From Rhodospirillaceae bacterium (lineage in GTDB: Bacteria; Pseudomonadota; Alphaproteobacteria; Rhodospirillales; Rhodospirillaceae), in contig SHWP01000017.1 of NCBI GenBank assembly GCA_009693785.1, forward strand, positions 1-55,417: 55,417 bases of DNA, in the 5' to 3' direction. Under the pieces are notes generated by a model. It was not told the origin of the DNA and ran no database searches. It worked only from the letters and a program-made list of their open reading frames with translations. This document shows, in pieces, positions 43,520 to 52,025 of the stretch. The stretch's first letter is position 1. Each line of letters starts with the position of its first letter. The position numbers and the translations under genes are program-made.

Positions 43520-44770
43520 TTAGGCTTGTTTCACTAGCCCATGGCGCTTTTTGCCAGCCGATAATTTCGCAGCGCCATTTACAATATCAGAGGCGCGGAT
43601 GAGGGCCGTTTCCTCATCAATCTTGGCATCGTTCAATTTGGCGCCACCGCCCTGAATAAGACGGCGTGCTGCACTTTTGCTCTCGGCCAATGTGAGTTTC
43701 ACCAGGGCGTCGAGAACTGGCACTCCTGCAGTTAGTTCAGCTGCGGTAGCAGTGATCGTGGGTAAATCGCCACCCGCTGTCCCTTCCTCAAACGTCTTGC
43801 GCGCGGTTTCGGCGGCGGCCGTGGCATTGTCCGCGCCGTGCAGCAAAGCAGTTGCCTCGAAGGCAAGCTTCTTTTTCCCCTCGTTGATCTCAGCGCCTTG
43901 CAATGCCTCGTAACGCGCAATGTCATCCAACGGCATGTCGGTAAACAACTTCATGAAGCGGCCAACGTCGGCATCCTCGGTATTGCGCCAGAACTGGTAG
44001 TAGTCGTAGGGCGCCAATCGTTTGGGATTCAGCCATACCGCGCCGGCAACGGATTTGCCCATCTTCTCGCCCGATGACTTTGTAATCAGCGGCGAGGTGA
44101 ATCCGAATAAGTCGGTGTTAGCTAAGCGGCGGCCCAGATCAACACCTTGAACTATATTGCCCCACTGGTCTGATCCGCCCATTTGGAGTGTGCAGCCGTG
44201 ACGGCGATATAATTCAACAAAGTCGTAGCCTTGCAGAATCATGTAATTGAATTCAAGGAACGTGAGCGGCTGCTCGCGCTCTAACCGCAGCTTTACGCTG
44301 TCCATGGTCAGCATGCGATTGATGGTGAAGTGGCGGCCGATATCGCGCAGGAACGGGATGTACTCCAGTTTGTCCAGCCAATCGGCGTTGTTCATCAGAA
44401 CAGCATCGGTCTTGCCGTTGCCAAAACTTAAGAATCGATCAAACGTTTTTTGAATTTCGGCGATGTTGGCATTGATCGCTGCGTTATCGAGCAGCGTTCG
44501 CGTTTCATCCTTGCCCGACGGGTCGCCGATTTTTGTGGTGCCGCCGCCCATCAACGCAATGGGCCGGTGCCCAGTTTGTTGCATCCGGCGCAGCATCATG
44601 ATTGAGACTAAGTTGCCGATATGCAAACTGTCGGCTGTGGCGTCGTAACCCACGTAACCCGTGATCACGCCAGTCGCGGCTTTGGCATCCAAGCCCTCAA
44701 GATCGGTGCATTGGTGCAAATAGCCACGCTTCGATAGCGTGTTGACCAATTCTGATTTAAACGTTGCCAT
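43520..44770 (-). CDS. tyrS: tyrosyl-tRNA synthetase
   Basis: The 416-residue class I synthetase has the HIGH-type motif as [25 protein letters not shown] in the tyrosine pocket, [10 protein letters not shown] and the KMSKS-type loop as EKMGKS. A C-terminal S4-like RNA-binding domain follows ([20 protein letters not shown]). It charges tRNA-Tyr in the cytoplasm. It is divergent from anmK, with about 70 bases between starts. Confidence 0.95.
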   Translation of the reverse strand: MATFKSELVNTLSKRGYLHQCTDLEGLDAKAATGVITGYVGYDATADSLHIGNLVSIMMLRRMQQTGHRPIALMGGGTTKIGDPSGKDETRTLLDNAAINANIAEIQKTFDRFLSFGNGKTDAVLMNNADWLDKLEYIPFLRDIGRHFTINRMLTMDSVKLRLEREQPLTFLEFNYMILQGYDFVELYRRHGCTLQMGGSDQWGNIVQGVDLGRRLANTDLFGFTSPLITKSSGEKMGKSVAGAVWLNPKRLAPYDYYQFWRNTEDADVGRFMKLFTDMPLDDIARYEALQGAEINEGKKKLAFEATALLHGADNATAAAETARKTFEEGTAGGDLPTITATAAELTAGVPVLDALVKLTLAESKSAARRLIQGGGAKLNDAKIDEETALIRASDIVNGAAKLSAGKKRHGLVKQA

Positions 44771-44843
44771 GGGGTACAGTCTTTCGACGGCTTAATTTGC
44801 GCGCGGTGATTAGCATGGCATGTGCCGCGCGACAACGGATGGG

Positions 44844-45980
44844 ATGATGACAGAGGACAATAAAAACAAGGCGTCAGGGCCCTTGGCCGCCATTGGCCTG
44901 ATGAGCGGCACGTCCATGGACGGCGTCGATGCCGCCTGGCTAGAGACCGACGGCGAGACAATCACAGCCTTTGGGCCATCGCTGATGGTGCCCTATGACG
45001 CGGCCTTTCGGGCGCGGTTGCACCGCTTTGTCACCTCAGTGCCTGAGAAGAATCACCCGCAGGCGGCCACCATCGAACAACAGTTGACCGATTTCCATGC
45101 CAAGGCTGTGCAAAGCCTGATCACCAAAGTGGGCCGTGGACCCGATGTGGTCGGCTTTCATGGGCATACCGTGTGGCATCGTCCACACCGGCGCCAAACC
45201 TGGCAGATGGGCGATGGTGCAAGATTAGCCAAGGCATTGCGTTTGCCCGTGGTGTTCGATTTTCGCGCTAATGATGTATCCTACGGCGGGCAGGGCGCAC
45301 CGTTGCTGCCGCTGTTTCATGCAACACTCGCCGCCGAACGAGCCAAGCCGCTTGCGATTGTCAATATTGGCGGGGTGGCCAACATCACCTGGCTGGGTGA
45401 AAAACACACGCAACCTGGCGCCGGGCAATTTCCCTTTGCGATTCTTGGCTTCGACACCGGGCCCGGTAATGCGATGCTTGATGACTGGATGCTCAAGCAC
45501 ACCGGCAAACCAATCGATACCGATGGTCAGGCTGCGCGAGCTGGCCGTGTCGATAAGGCGCGGCTTGATAAGCTCATGGCCGCGCCGTTTTTTTCGCAAA
45601 GCCCGCCCAAGTCACTCGACCGCCTGGCGTTCGATGCGGCCATCATCAATGGTCTTAGCGTGAACGATGGCGCAGCGACACTGGTTGAATTCACCGCGGC
45701 AACGATTGCCAATGCATTTAAGTTTTGCCCAACGCCACCACGTGAAATTTTGATTACGGGTGGTGGGCGTCATAACCCGCTGATCATGGCACGGTTGGCG
45801 GCGTTGTCAGGGATTGCCTGTAACCTGATCGAGGCGATGGGGTGTAACGGCGATGTGATCGAGGCCCAGGCGTTTGCGTATTTCGCCGTGCGCCACAAGC
45901 GCGGATTACCGCTGACCTATCCTGAAATCACCGGTGCGCCAACGCCACTCAAGGGCGGGCGGTTGGTGAATCCGCTCTAA
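44844..45980 (+). CDS. anmK: anhydro-N-acetylmuramic acid kinase
   Basis: The 378-residue enzyme opens hydrolytically and phosphorylates anhMurNAc from cell-wall recycling. It has GLMSGTSMDGVDAAW (the ATP-binding start of the fold), GFHGHTVWH, IGGVANITWLG, GFDTGPGNAMLDDWM and ITGGGRHNPLIM, all family signatures. The ATG pair at 44844/44847 follows GGATGGG; a longer frame begins at 44820. Its stop overlaps the stop of the convergent hydrolase by four bases. Confidence 0.93.
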   Translation: MMTEDNKNKASGPLAAIGLMSGTSMDGVDAAWLETDGETITAFGPSLMVPYDAAFRARLHRFVTSVPEKNHPQAATIEQQLTDFHAKAVQSLITKVGRGPDVVGFHGHTVWHRPHRRQTWQMGDGARLAKALRLPVVFDFRANDVSYGGQGAPLLPLFHATLAAERAKPLAIVNIGGVANITWLGEKHTQPGAGQFPFAILGFDTGPGNAMLDDWMLKHTGKPIDTDGQAARAGRVDKARLDKLMAAPFFSQSPPKSLDRLAFDAAIINGLSVNDGAATLVEFTAATIANAFKFCPTPPREILITGGGRHNPLIMARLAALSGIACNLIEAMGCNGDVIEAQAFAYFAVRHKRGLPLTYPEITGAPTPLKGGRLVNPL

Positions 45981-46657
45981 CCCGCCGCTTTCTTTTTTGC
46001 AGGTGCTGCGTGGTGGCCGCCGCTGCGGCGCATGTCGACGTAGCTGCCCACAACCTCGGCCATCTGTTCCATGTGGTCTTTGAAGAAATGGTTGGCACCC
46101 TTCACCAGGCTGTAGTCGATGATGATGTTCTTCTGCATCTTGAGTTTATTGACGAACTTTTCCACCGACGGTTCGGGCACCACGTCATCGTTGGTGCCTT
46201 GCACGATGATGCCCGATGAGGGGCATGGGGCGAGGAAGGTGAAGTCGTACATGTTGGCGGGCGGGGCAACTGACACAAAGCCTTCCACCTCGGGTCGGCG
46301 CATCAACAACTGCATGCCGATCCAAGCGCCGAACGAGAAGCCAGCAACCCAGCACGCTGGTGTGTTGGGGTTGACCGACTGCAACCAATCGAGCGCCGAG
46401 GTGGCGTCTGAAAGTTCGCCCAAGCCATTGTCGAATTCGCCCTGGCTGCGGCCGACGCCACGGAAGTTAAACCGCAGCACCGAAAAGCCCCGCGCCACGA
46501 ACGTGTGGTAGAGGTTGTAGACCACCTTATTGTTCATGGTCCCGCCATGCTGCGGGTGCGGGTGCAGGATGATGGCGATGGGCGAGCGGGGTGCCTCAGC
46601 GTGGTGGTAGCGCCCCTCAAGACGCCCTTCCGGGCCCGTAAAAATGACTTCAGGCAT
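45977..46657 (-). CDS. alpha/beta hydrolase
   Basis: The 226-residue product is a compact alpha/beta hydrolase with HPHPQHGGTMNNKVV, RFNFRGVGRSQGEFD, the nucleophile elbow GFSFGAW, the acid in GTNDDVVP and the catalytic histidine in GANHFF. This matches a small-hydrolase group (COG2945-like) common next to Rrf2 regulators and cysteine desulfurases in alphaproteobacteria. The substrate is unknown. A lysine/alanine-rich tail ends the protein. Confidence 0.85.
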   Translation of the reverse strand: MPEVIFTGPEGRLEGRYHHAEAPRSPIAIILHPHPQHGGTMNNKVVYNLYHTFVARGFSVLRFNFRGVGRSQGEFDNGLGELSDATSALDWLQSVNPNTPACWVAGFSFGAWIGMQLLMRRPEVEGFVSVAPPANMYDFTFLAPCPSSGIIVQGTNDDVVPEPSVEKFVNKLKMQKNIIIDYSLVKGANHFFKDHMEQMAEVVGSYVDMRRSGGHHAAPAKKKAAG

Positions 46658-46921
46658 GATTGGGTTCAGCTTTTTTCGTTGGTTTCTGGAGCTTTTAGCG
46701 CGCTTGGGGGCGGTTCGCGAGGCTTCGGCCTTTTGTTCCGGCGCAGGGTGCTTATTTAGGGATTCGCTGGCCGAACTGCAAACCTAATCTGGGAGTAGCG
46801 GGACCATGAATCTTAACAAAGAGCACTGATCTGCCCGCTTTTACCCAGCGTAGGAAGACGAGATAGGGTGAGCAGACGGCCACCATCATCGTAAAAACAT
46901 TTATGAATCAAGGAGTTATAC

Positions 46922-47385
46922 GTGCGTAATTCGTCACGTTCTCGCTATGCGGTTGCAGCCCTGGTCGATTTGGCACAAAGCCAAACCCGCCGCCCGGTGG
47001 CACTATCCGACATTGCACAGCGCCAAGATGTCTCGGTGTCCTACCTTGAGCAGGTCTTTGCCCTCCTGCGCCAGAATGGTTTTGTAAAAAGCGTGCGTGG
47101 CCCAGGCGGGGGGTACCTGTTGGCCCGCGCGGCCAACGATATACGCATTTCCCCAACGATATACGTATTTCCGATGTGTTTTCGGCCTTTGCCTCGGCTG
47201 CCTCGGTGGGTGCTGATCGCGACGACTCAGAGGGGCCGCGTGCCGGGGCCAGCGTAGCCAACCTATGGGCAGCACTGGACCGCGATATGATGCGATTTCT
47301 CAGCACCATCACCATCCGTCAAGTCGCTGATCACCAGATTGGCGGGTCAAGGGTGTCGCATATGACGGCGCAAGCTGCCGAGTAA
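46922..47385 (+). pseudogene. Rrf2/IscR-family regulator disrupted by a 20-bp tandem duplication
   Basis: GTG 46922 behind AAGGAG opens an Rrf2 regulator: SRYAVAALVDLAQ, LSDIAQRQDVSVSYLEQVF (helix-turn-helix) and VRGPGGGYLL (wing). At codon 71 a 20-bp tandem duplication (47133-47152 and 47153-47172) shifts the frame and ends the ORF at 47257. Deleting one copy restores NDIRIS-DVFSAF and continues to VSHMTAQAAE, stop 47385, about 147 residues. The reconstructed protein has none of the three cysteines that hold [2Fe-2S] in E. coli IscR. It heads the cysteine desulfurase-ferredoxin-mnmA group. Confidence 0.8.
47133..47172 (+). repeat. 20-bp tandem duplication in the Rrf2 gene
   Basis: CCAACGATATACGCATTTCC is followed at once by CCAACGATATACGTATTTCC. 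The copies differ by one base. As 20 is not a multiple of three, the repeat shifts the frame. Confidence 0.85.
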
Positions 47386-47421
47386 TTGGACCAAAACCCG
47401 CGCTTTCCACGGCAGGCGGCT

Positions 47422-47430
47422 TGCTATAAT
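47422..47430 (+). promoter_or_regulatory. extended -10 promoter before the cysteine desulfurase gene
   Basis: TGCTATAAT is a perfect extended -10 (TGnTATAAT). The ATG at 47440 lies ten bases past it, so transcription would begin at or within a few bases of the start codon, suggesting a leaderless message. A weak -35 (TTTCCA) lies 15 bases upstream. Confidence 0.45.
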
Positions 47431-47439
47431 CGGGTCGCC

Positions 47440-48573
47440 ATGACCCGGCCCCAGCTGATCTATCTCGACCATAACGCTACGACGCCCCTAAGCCCCGAGG
47501 CCAAGGCGGCTATGAGCGCTGCCTTTGAGGTGCCGGGTAACCCTTCGTCGATTCACCGCGCTGGGCGGGCTGCCCGTGCCCTAGTTGAAGACGCGCGCGA
47601 GGCCGTGGCGGCATTGGCGGGCGCAAAACCTGCCGACGTGGTGTTCACCGCTGGCGGCACCGAAGCAAATGCGCTGGCGCTACGTGGGCTCGTGCGCGCC
47701 ATGGGCTGCAGGGCGGCACTTTGCTCAATGGTGGAGCACCCCTCGGTCATCGCCAACATGACCGATGTAGAAAGCTTTCTGGCTGTCGATGCCAATGGGG
47801 TGGTTGATGTGGCCGCGTTGCAACAGCGCCTGAAGAACATGCCATCGCCGGTATTGGTGTCGGTGATGCTGGCCAATAACGAAACAGGCGCCCTTCAGCC
47901 CGTGGCCGAAATCGCGCGGCTGGTCCACGAGGCTGGCGGGTACGTGCATTGCGATGCTGTGCAAGCGCCCGGACGTTTGAGTTTTTCTTTGGCCAGTCTT
48001 GGCGTCGATGCGCTCACATTGTCAGCTCACAAATTTGGCGGGCCTAAGGGCGTGGGGGCGTTGGTGATGCGCGCTGGCTTAAAGGTGACGCCATTGTTCG
48101 AAGGTGGCGGCCAGGAAAAAAGCCGACGCTCAGGCACCGAGAATGTAATTGGCATTGCAGGCTTTGGCGCGGCCGCGAAAACCGTGCCGCAACGTCTTTC
48201 CGCCGTCGCAAAAATCGCGTCCTTGCGCGATGGCATCGAGGCGCGGATTGTTCAATCGGTTCCTGGCGCGGTGATTCATGCTAAGTCTGCCGCCCGTTTG
48301 CCCAACACTATATGTGTGTCGGTGCCCGGCGTGGCCAGCCAAACGCAAGTGATTCAACTCGACCTCGCGGGTGTGTGTGTTAGTACCGGCTCGGCGTGCT
48401 CGTCGGGCAAGATCAGTTTGTCGCATGTGCTTAAGGCCATGGGCGTGGCTGATGAACTCACGGCCACTGCTATCCGCGTCAGCTTGGGTGTTGAAACCAC
48501 TGAGGCCGATGCCAACGCGTTTTTAGAATCCTATATCCCTATCGCGCTGGGGCAGGCGGGTGGCAATGCCTGA
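47440..48573 (+). CDS. cysteine desulfurase (NifS/IscS family)
   Basis: The 377-residue PLP enzyme starts at ATG 47440 (MTRPQLIYLDHNATTPLSP). It has the PLP lysine in SAHKFGGPKG, the cofactor histidine and aspartate region VHCDAVQAPGR, and the persulfide cysteine in STGSACSSGKIS. It releases sulfur from cysteine for Fe-S cluster assembly and tRNA thiolation. The ferredoxin gene that follows overlaps its end by eight bases and mnmA comes next, so the sulfur may go to the MnmA tRNA 2-thiouridylase. Confidence 0.9.
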   Translation: MTRPQLIYLDHNATTPLSPEAKAAMSAAFEVPGNPSSIHRAGRAARALVEDAREAVAALAGAKPADVVFTAGGTEANALALRGLVRAMGCRAALCSMVEHPSVIANMTDVESFLAVDANGVVDVAALQQRLKNMPSPVLVSVMLANNETGALQPVAEIARLVHEAGGYVHCDAVQAPGRLSFSLASLGVDALTLSAHKFGGPKGVGALVMRAGLKVTPLFEGGGQEKSRRSGTENVIGIAGFGAAAKTVPQRLSAVAKIASLRDGIEARIVQSVPGAVIHAKSAARLPNTICVSVPGVASQTQVIQLDLAGVCVSTGSACSSGKISLSHVLKAMGVADELTATAIRVSLGVETTEADANAFLESYIPIALGQAGGNA

Positions 48574-48904
48574 GACCGTGACCATCGTGTTTGTCGACCG
48601 CAGCAGCGCACGCAAAGAATTGAACACCGCCACCGGCATCAGCCTGATGCAACTGGCCAAGACCAACGGCATCGACATGGAGGGCGCCTGCGAGGGTTGC
48701 ATGGCGTGCTCCACCTGCCACGTGATTGTCGAACCCGAGTGGGTTGCAAAGTTGACACCTCCCGCGGAGGCCGAAGCCGATATGCTCGATTTAACGTATG
48801 GTGTGACCAAGCAGTCGCGGTTGGCGTGTCAGATCACGCTAACGGCGGCGCTGAATGGCCTGACCGTGCGCCTGCCGCAAACCACGCGGAACATGATGGA
48901 TTGA
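48566..48904 (+). CDS. [2Fe-2S] ferredoxin, adrenodoxin/Fdx type
   Basis: The 112-residue product has the Fdx/adrenodoxin ligand pattern GACEGCMACSTCH (C-x5-C-x2-C, plus one extra cysteine between) and a fourth ligand in RLACQI. The start ATG 48566 lies inside the end of the cysteine desulfurase gene, showing tight coupling. Fdx proteins supply electrons for Fe-S assembly. Confidence 0.9.
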   Translation: MPETVTIVFVDRSSARKELNTATGISLMQLAKTNGIDMEGACEGCMACSTCHVIVEPEWVAKLTPPAEAEADMLDLTYGVTKQSRLACQITLTAALNGLTVRLPQTTRNMMD

Positions 48905-48910
48905 TTTGAT

Positions 48911-50086
48911 ATGACCACCCTCAACACTTTGGGCATCGCCAAGCCCGCCAATAAAACCCGCGTGGTGGTGGCCATGTCGGGCGGGGTGGATAGTTCCGTC
49001 ACGGCGGGCATCTTGGCGCGCGAGGGCTACGACGTGGTGGGTTTCACCATGCAGTTGTACGACCACGGCGCCGCGGTGAAGTCGGCCAAGTCGTGCTGCG
49101 CGGGGCAAGATATTTACGACGCCAAGCGCGTCGCCGACGCACTGAACATTCCGCACTATGTGCTCGACTATGAAGCCACGTTCCAAAAAGACGTGATCGA
49201 AAAATTCGCAGACTCTTATGTGGCGGGCGAAACACCCATTCCATGCGTGCTGTGTAATCAGACCGTCAAGTTCCGCGACTTGGTGAAAGCCGCGCGCGAC
49301 ATTGGCGGCGATTGCCTGGCCACGGGCCACTATGTGCAGCGCATCATAGGCGCACACGGGCCCGAGCTGCACCGCGCGGTGGACCCCGCACGCGACCAAA
49401 GTTATTTCCTGTTTGCCACCACCAGGGCGCAGCTCGACTATTTGCGGTTTCCGTTGGGCGGCATGATGAAGCCCGAGGCGCGCAGCCTTGCCAAGCAACT
49501 CAACATCGCCGTGGCCGACAAGCCCGACAGCCAAGATATTTGTTTCGTGCCCACAGGCCGCTACACCGACATCGTCACCAAGTTGCGGCCCGAGGCCGCG
49601 CAACCGGGCGAGATCGTGCATGTGGATGGCCGCGTGATGGGTCTGCACAAGGGCGTGGTGAATTACACGGTGGGCCAGCGCCGGGGTTTGGGTGTGGGCG
49701 GGGAGGCCGACCCGCTGTATGTGGTGCGCATCGACCCCACGACTGCGCGCGTGATTGTGGGCGCCAAGGCCGACATGCTGCGCGATGCGTTCAAACTGAC
49801 GGGCGTGAACTGGCTGGGCGCGGGCGAGGGGATTGCGCCTGAGGGAATTCGTGCGAACGTGAAGCTGCGCAGTACTCAGCCGCCGATTGCCGCGACGATA
49901 TTACCAGGCGATGTGCCAGGCGCGGCCAATGTGGTGCTCGACGAACCCGAAGCTGCCGTAACGCCAGGCCAAGCTTGCGTGTTCTATGACGGCGAGCGCG
50001 TGCTGGGCGGCGGTTGGATCGCGCGCGAGGATGCCAAAGCCTTCGTGCCGCATAATATGCGCAAGGAAAAAGCGGCGGTGACTTAG
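48911..50086 (+). CDS. mnmA: tRNA-specific 2-thiouridylase
   Basis: The 391-residue enzyme makes s2U34 in Glu, Gln and Lys tRNAs. It has the PP-loop SGGVDSSV, the first catalytic cysteine in PCVLCNQTVKF, ATGHYVQ, the SQDICFVP motif with the second cysteine and the C-terminal beta-barrel. It begins six bases after the ferredoxin stop. Its stop overlaps by four bases that of the convergent higA. Confidence 0.94.
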   Translation: MTTLNTLGIAKPANKTRVVVAMSGGVDSSVTAGILAREGYDVVGFTMQLYDHGAAVKSAKSCCAGQDIYDAKRVADALNIPHYVLDYEATFQKDVIEKFADSYVAGETPIPCVLCNQTVKFRDLVKAARDIGGDCLATGHYVQRIIGAHGPELHRAVDPARDQSYFLFATTRAQLDYLRFPLGGMMKPEARSLAKQLNIAVADKPDSQDICFVPTGRYTDIVTKLRPEAAQPGEIVHVDGRVMGLHKGVVNYTVGQRRGLGVGGEADPLYVVRIDPTTARVIVGAKADMLRDAFKLTGVNWLGAGEGIAPEGIRANVKLRSTQPPIAATILPGDVPGAANVVLDEPEAAVTPGQACVFYDGERVLGGGWIAREDAKAFVPHNMRKEKAAVT

Positions 50087-50382
50087 GCTGCGAGCTTCAC
50101 CCGCTTCACCAGGCTGACGCGTTTTGCAAATTTCGCTTCGGCGACTTTCAAATCGTAGGTGGCTTGCAAATTCAACCAATATTCCGGTGTTTGACCGAAG
50201 GCACGGCCAAAGCACAGTGCGAGTTCCGCCGTGACCGGGCGCTGGCCTTTGATGACGTGCGACACGCGCATTGGCGACACGCCGATTTTGCGCGCAAAGG
50301 CTGCCTGAGACAAGGCATGCCCATTGAGAATTTCGGTTAAAAATTCGCCGGGATGAATGGCGGGAAGTCCGTTGCGAGTCAT
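50083..50382 (-). CDS. higA: HigA-family antitoxin
   Basis: The 99-residue helix-turn-helix protein begins MTRNGLPAIHPGEFLTEIL, the usual HigA opening, and has the XRE helices LSQAAFARKIGVSPMRVSHV and the tail PEYWLNLQATYDLKVAE. It binds its own promoter and the HigB toxin. The upstream higB is frameshifted, so this antitoxin is probably orphaned. Overlap with the mnmA stop is four bases. Confidence 0.9.
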   Translation of the reverse strand: MTRNGLPAIHPGEFLTEILNGHALSQAAFARKIGVSPMRVSHVIKGQRPVTAELALCFGRAFGQTPEYWLNLQATYDLKVAEAKFAKRVSLVKRVKLAA

Positions 50383-50396
50383 AGGCCTGTCCTTAC

Positions 50397-50667
50397 TTAG
50401 TGATAGTCAACAATTTCAACTTCGAATGCATCGCCGTCTGCAAACCTGAAACATAGCCGCCATTGGTCATTGATGCGGATGCTATGATATCCACGCCGGT
50501 CTGCCTTGAGGGCTTCAAGGCGGTTCGCGTAGGTCGTCAAGCCGCCGCGCGGAATCCAACTGCAACAGGCGCATTGCCGCACGCTTGAGAATATCCCGTG
50601 GTAACCTCCGGGATATTCCAGTGGTAAACAAACGCTCCGTTTCTGGATCGGCAAAAGAACGGATCAT
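50397..50667 (-). pseudogene. higB: higB toxin gene inactivated by a small deletion
   Basis: ATG 50667 opens MIRSFADPETERLF, LPRDILKRAAMRLLQLDSAR, then LDDLREPP and a TGA at 50515-50517. The C-terminal part lies in the next frame: NRLEALKADRRGYHSIRIND, then QWRLCFRFADGD and VEIVDYH. Loss of 11 bases between two AACCGC copies explains the shift (family: LDDLRxPPxNRLEALK). Adding 11 bases gives 93 residues, the family length. HigB is a RelE-type mRNA endonuclease. The module would have a dead toxin and a live antitoxin. Confidence 0.75.
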
Positions 50668-50673
50668 GCTGTC

Positions 50674-50701
50674 ATTATAAACAAAATGTTTATATAGGCA
50701 A
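50674..50701 (-). promoter_or_regulatory. higBA promoter with operator palindrome
   Basis: On the minus strand TTGCCT (50696-50701) and TATAAT (50674-50679) are 16 bases apart. The perfect palindrome TATAAAC-aaaat-GTTTATA (50676-50694) covers the spacer and overlaps the -10. HigA is expected to bind there and repress. The site is intact although the toxin frame is broken. Confidence 0.75.
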
Positions 50702-50802
50702 GGTGCTCTTTAGTCTACTTTATAGAATCATGCTCACTCTCTGGGCTTCTGAAACGGCTTTGTGGCTGCTATGATAACGCCTCTGTTTCTCGGGAGATCA
50801 CC

Positions 50803-51462
50803 ATGCCCCAACGCATTGCACTTTTGCTCATCACTGCCGCGGTTGTGCTCACCGCCACACAGGCCCTGGCCGAGGGCAACCGCTATAAATATCCGCGCGA
50901 GTACAAGGCCGACATCAGCCCCGTGGTGGCGCAGCGCGCCGTCACCGAAGAAAAGGGCACGGTGTTGATCGACGTGCGCAGTGTCGAGGAATACGCGGGC
51001 GGGCATGCGCCCAAGGCCGACAACATTCCCTATCCGCGCATCGCGGGCAAAGGTAAGGACGACCCCGCCTACCAAACCATGCCCGACGCCGATTTTCTGG
51101 CCGAGGTGATGGCGCGCTATCCTAAAAAATCCACGCCCATCATTGCCATGTGCCAAGGCGGCGGGCGCAGCGCGCTGGCGGCCAACATTCTGGCCAAGGC
51201 CGGGTACACCAATGTGCGCAGCGTGTGGACCGGATTCATGGGCAAGACGCTGACCGACGTGGACGGCAAGCCGCTGGATGTGAACGCCAACGGCATCATC
51301 AGCGGCGTGACACTCGGCCCCGACGGCAAGCCCATCGAAGACCCCGGCGACATGGACGGCTGGGCTGGCTTCAACAATCTGCCCGTCAGCCACGAGATCG
51401 AGAAAAAGCATGTTTTGCCAAGGCTTCGCCCGCCTTACCCCAAGTCCACGGCGGCCAAGTAG
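50803..51462 (+). CDS. exported rhodanese-domain protein
   Basis: The 219-residue product starts at ATG 50803 behind GGGAGA. Signal peptide 1-23 (TQALA). A single rhodanese domain follows: VLIDVRSVEEYAGGHAPKA and the active-site cysteine loop AMCQGGGRSALAAN. A C-terminal extension after the domain includes GWAGFNNLPVSHEIEKK. It probably handles sulfane sulfur or quinone-linked thiols in the periplasm. It is close to the sulfur-relay genes but in a different compartment from MnmA, so a direct link is uncertain. Confidence 0.85.
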   Translation: MPQRIALLLITAAVVLTATQALAEGNRYKYPREYKADISPVVAQRAVTEEKGTVLIDVRSVEEYAGGHAPKADNIPYPRIAGKGKDDPAYQTMPDADFLAEVMARYPKKSTPIIAMCQGGGRSALAANILAKAGYTNVRSVWTGFMGKTLTDVDGKPLDVNANGIISGVTLGPDGKPIEDPGDMDGWAGFNNLPVSHEIEKKHVLPRLRPPYPKSTAAK

Positions 51463-51572
51463 GGGCTGGATTCGGGCCGATCTGGGCCCCTGGACCCACG
51501 TTTGACTTTGCCCCCTCCGGCTCGTAAATAAGCCGCCGTCCGCGCATGACCTCAGCGCGGAATGCTTGGTAT

Positions 51573-51647
51573 GGCGCGGTAGCTCAGGGGTAGAGCAGCG
51601 GGATCATAATCCGTTGGTCGGGGGTTCAAATCCCTCCCGCGCTACCA
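51573..51647 (+). tRNA. tRNA-Met (anticodon CAT), elongator-type
   Basis: A 75-base cloverleaf with acceptor GGCGCGG/CCGCGCT, D arm GCTC...GAGC, anticodon loop ATCATAA (CAT), T arm GGGGG-TTCAAAT-CCCTC and an encoded CCA. The stem around the anticodon (GCGGG/TCCGT) resembles elongator Met tRNA. An Ile2 (lysidine) tRNA also has CAT in the gene; I favour Met from the loop sequence. The last 14 bases recur at 53008 and 55267. Confidence 0.9.
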
Positions 51648-52025
51648 AACTATCCCATCTTGAGATCAAACTTGTTCAGCACAAGCGCGCCGGCAATGCT
51701 GCATATTGCCATGATGACCGACGCCAACATGAGAATAGCGATGAGCGCTGTTTGGGGTTGAGCGGTCGTGGTTACGACGCGAGAGCCGCATGGTCACAGC
51801 CGCCTTCAAACCATCGGCACAAGAAAGCCGTCAGGTTACTTTCAGAGAAAATGGTATTTCTGTGAGACCTGACTGATGGTGCCTTTAGTACCTTGCGTTT
51901 TGACATAAGCCGAAAAAACGTATCATTAAGGGGTTTATCGACGTTGGTTTATTCTTGTGACATTCTCAAAGCCCTTGCGAGCCCACGCTCGAGAGGCATG
52001 AATCGATTAAGGGGAGCTGAGTCAC
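51648..52025. other. region after tRNA-Met, no gene seen
   Basis: These 378 bases lie between the tRNA and the NmrA-like gene. No protein-like frame or RNA is clear. It is more AT-rich towards 51900-51960. No integrase gene is present. Confidence 0.4.

Noticed and set aside
51461-51491. AGGGGC...GCCCCT inverted repeat after the rhodanese gene as a terminator
   Set aside because: The stem is only six base pairs around a 19-base loop and lacks a following T-tract.
51573-51647. tRNA with CAT anticodon as tRNA-Ile2
   Set aside because: Loop and stem bases resemble elongator Met; but this cannot be settled by eye, so Met is given with a caveat.
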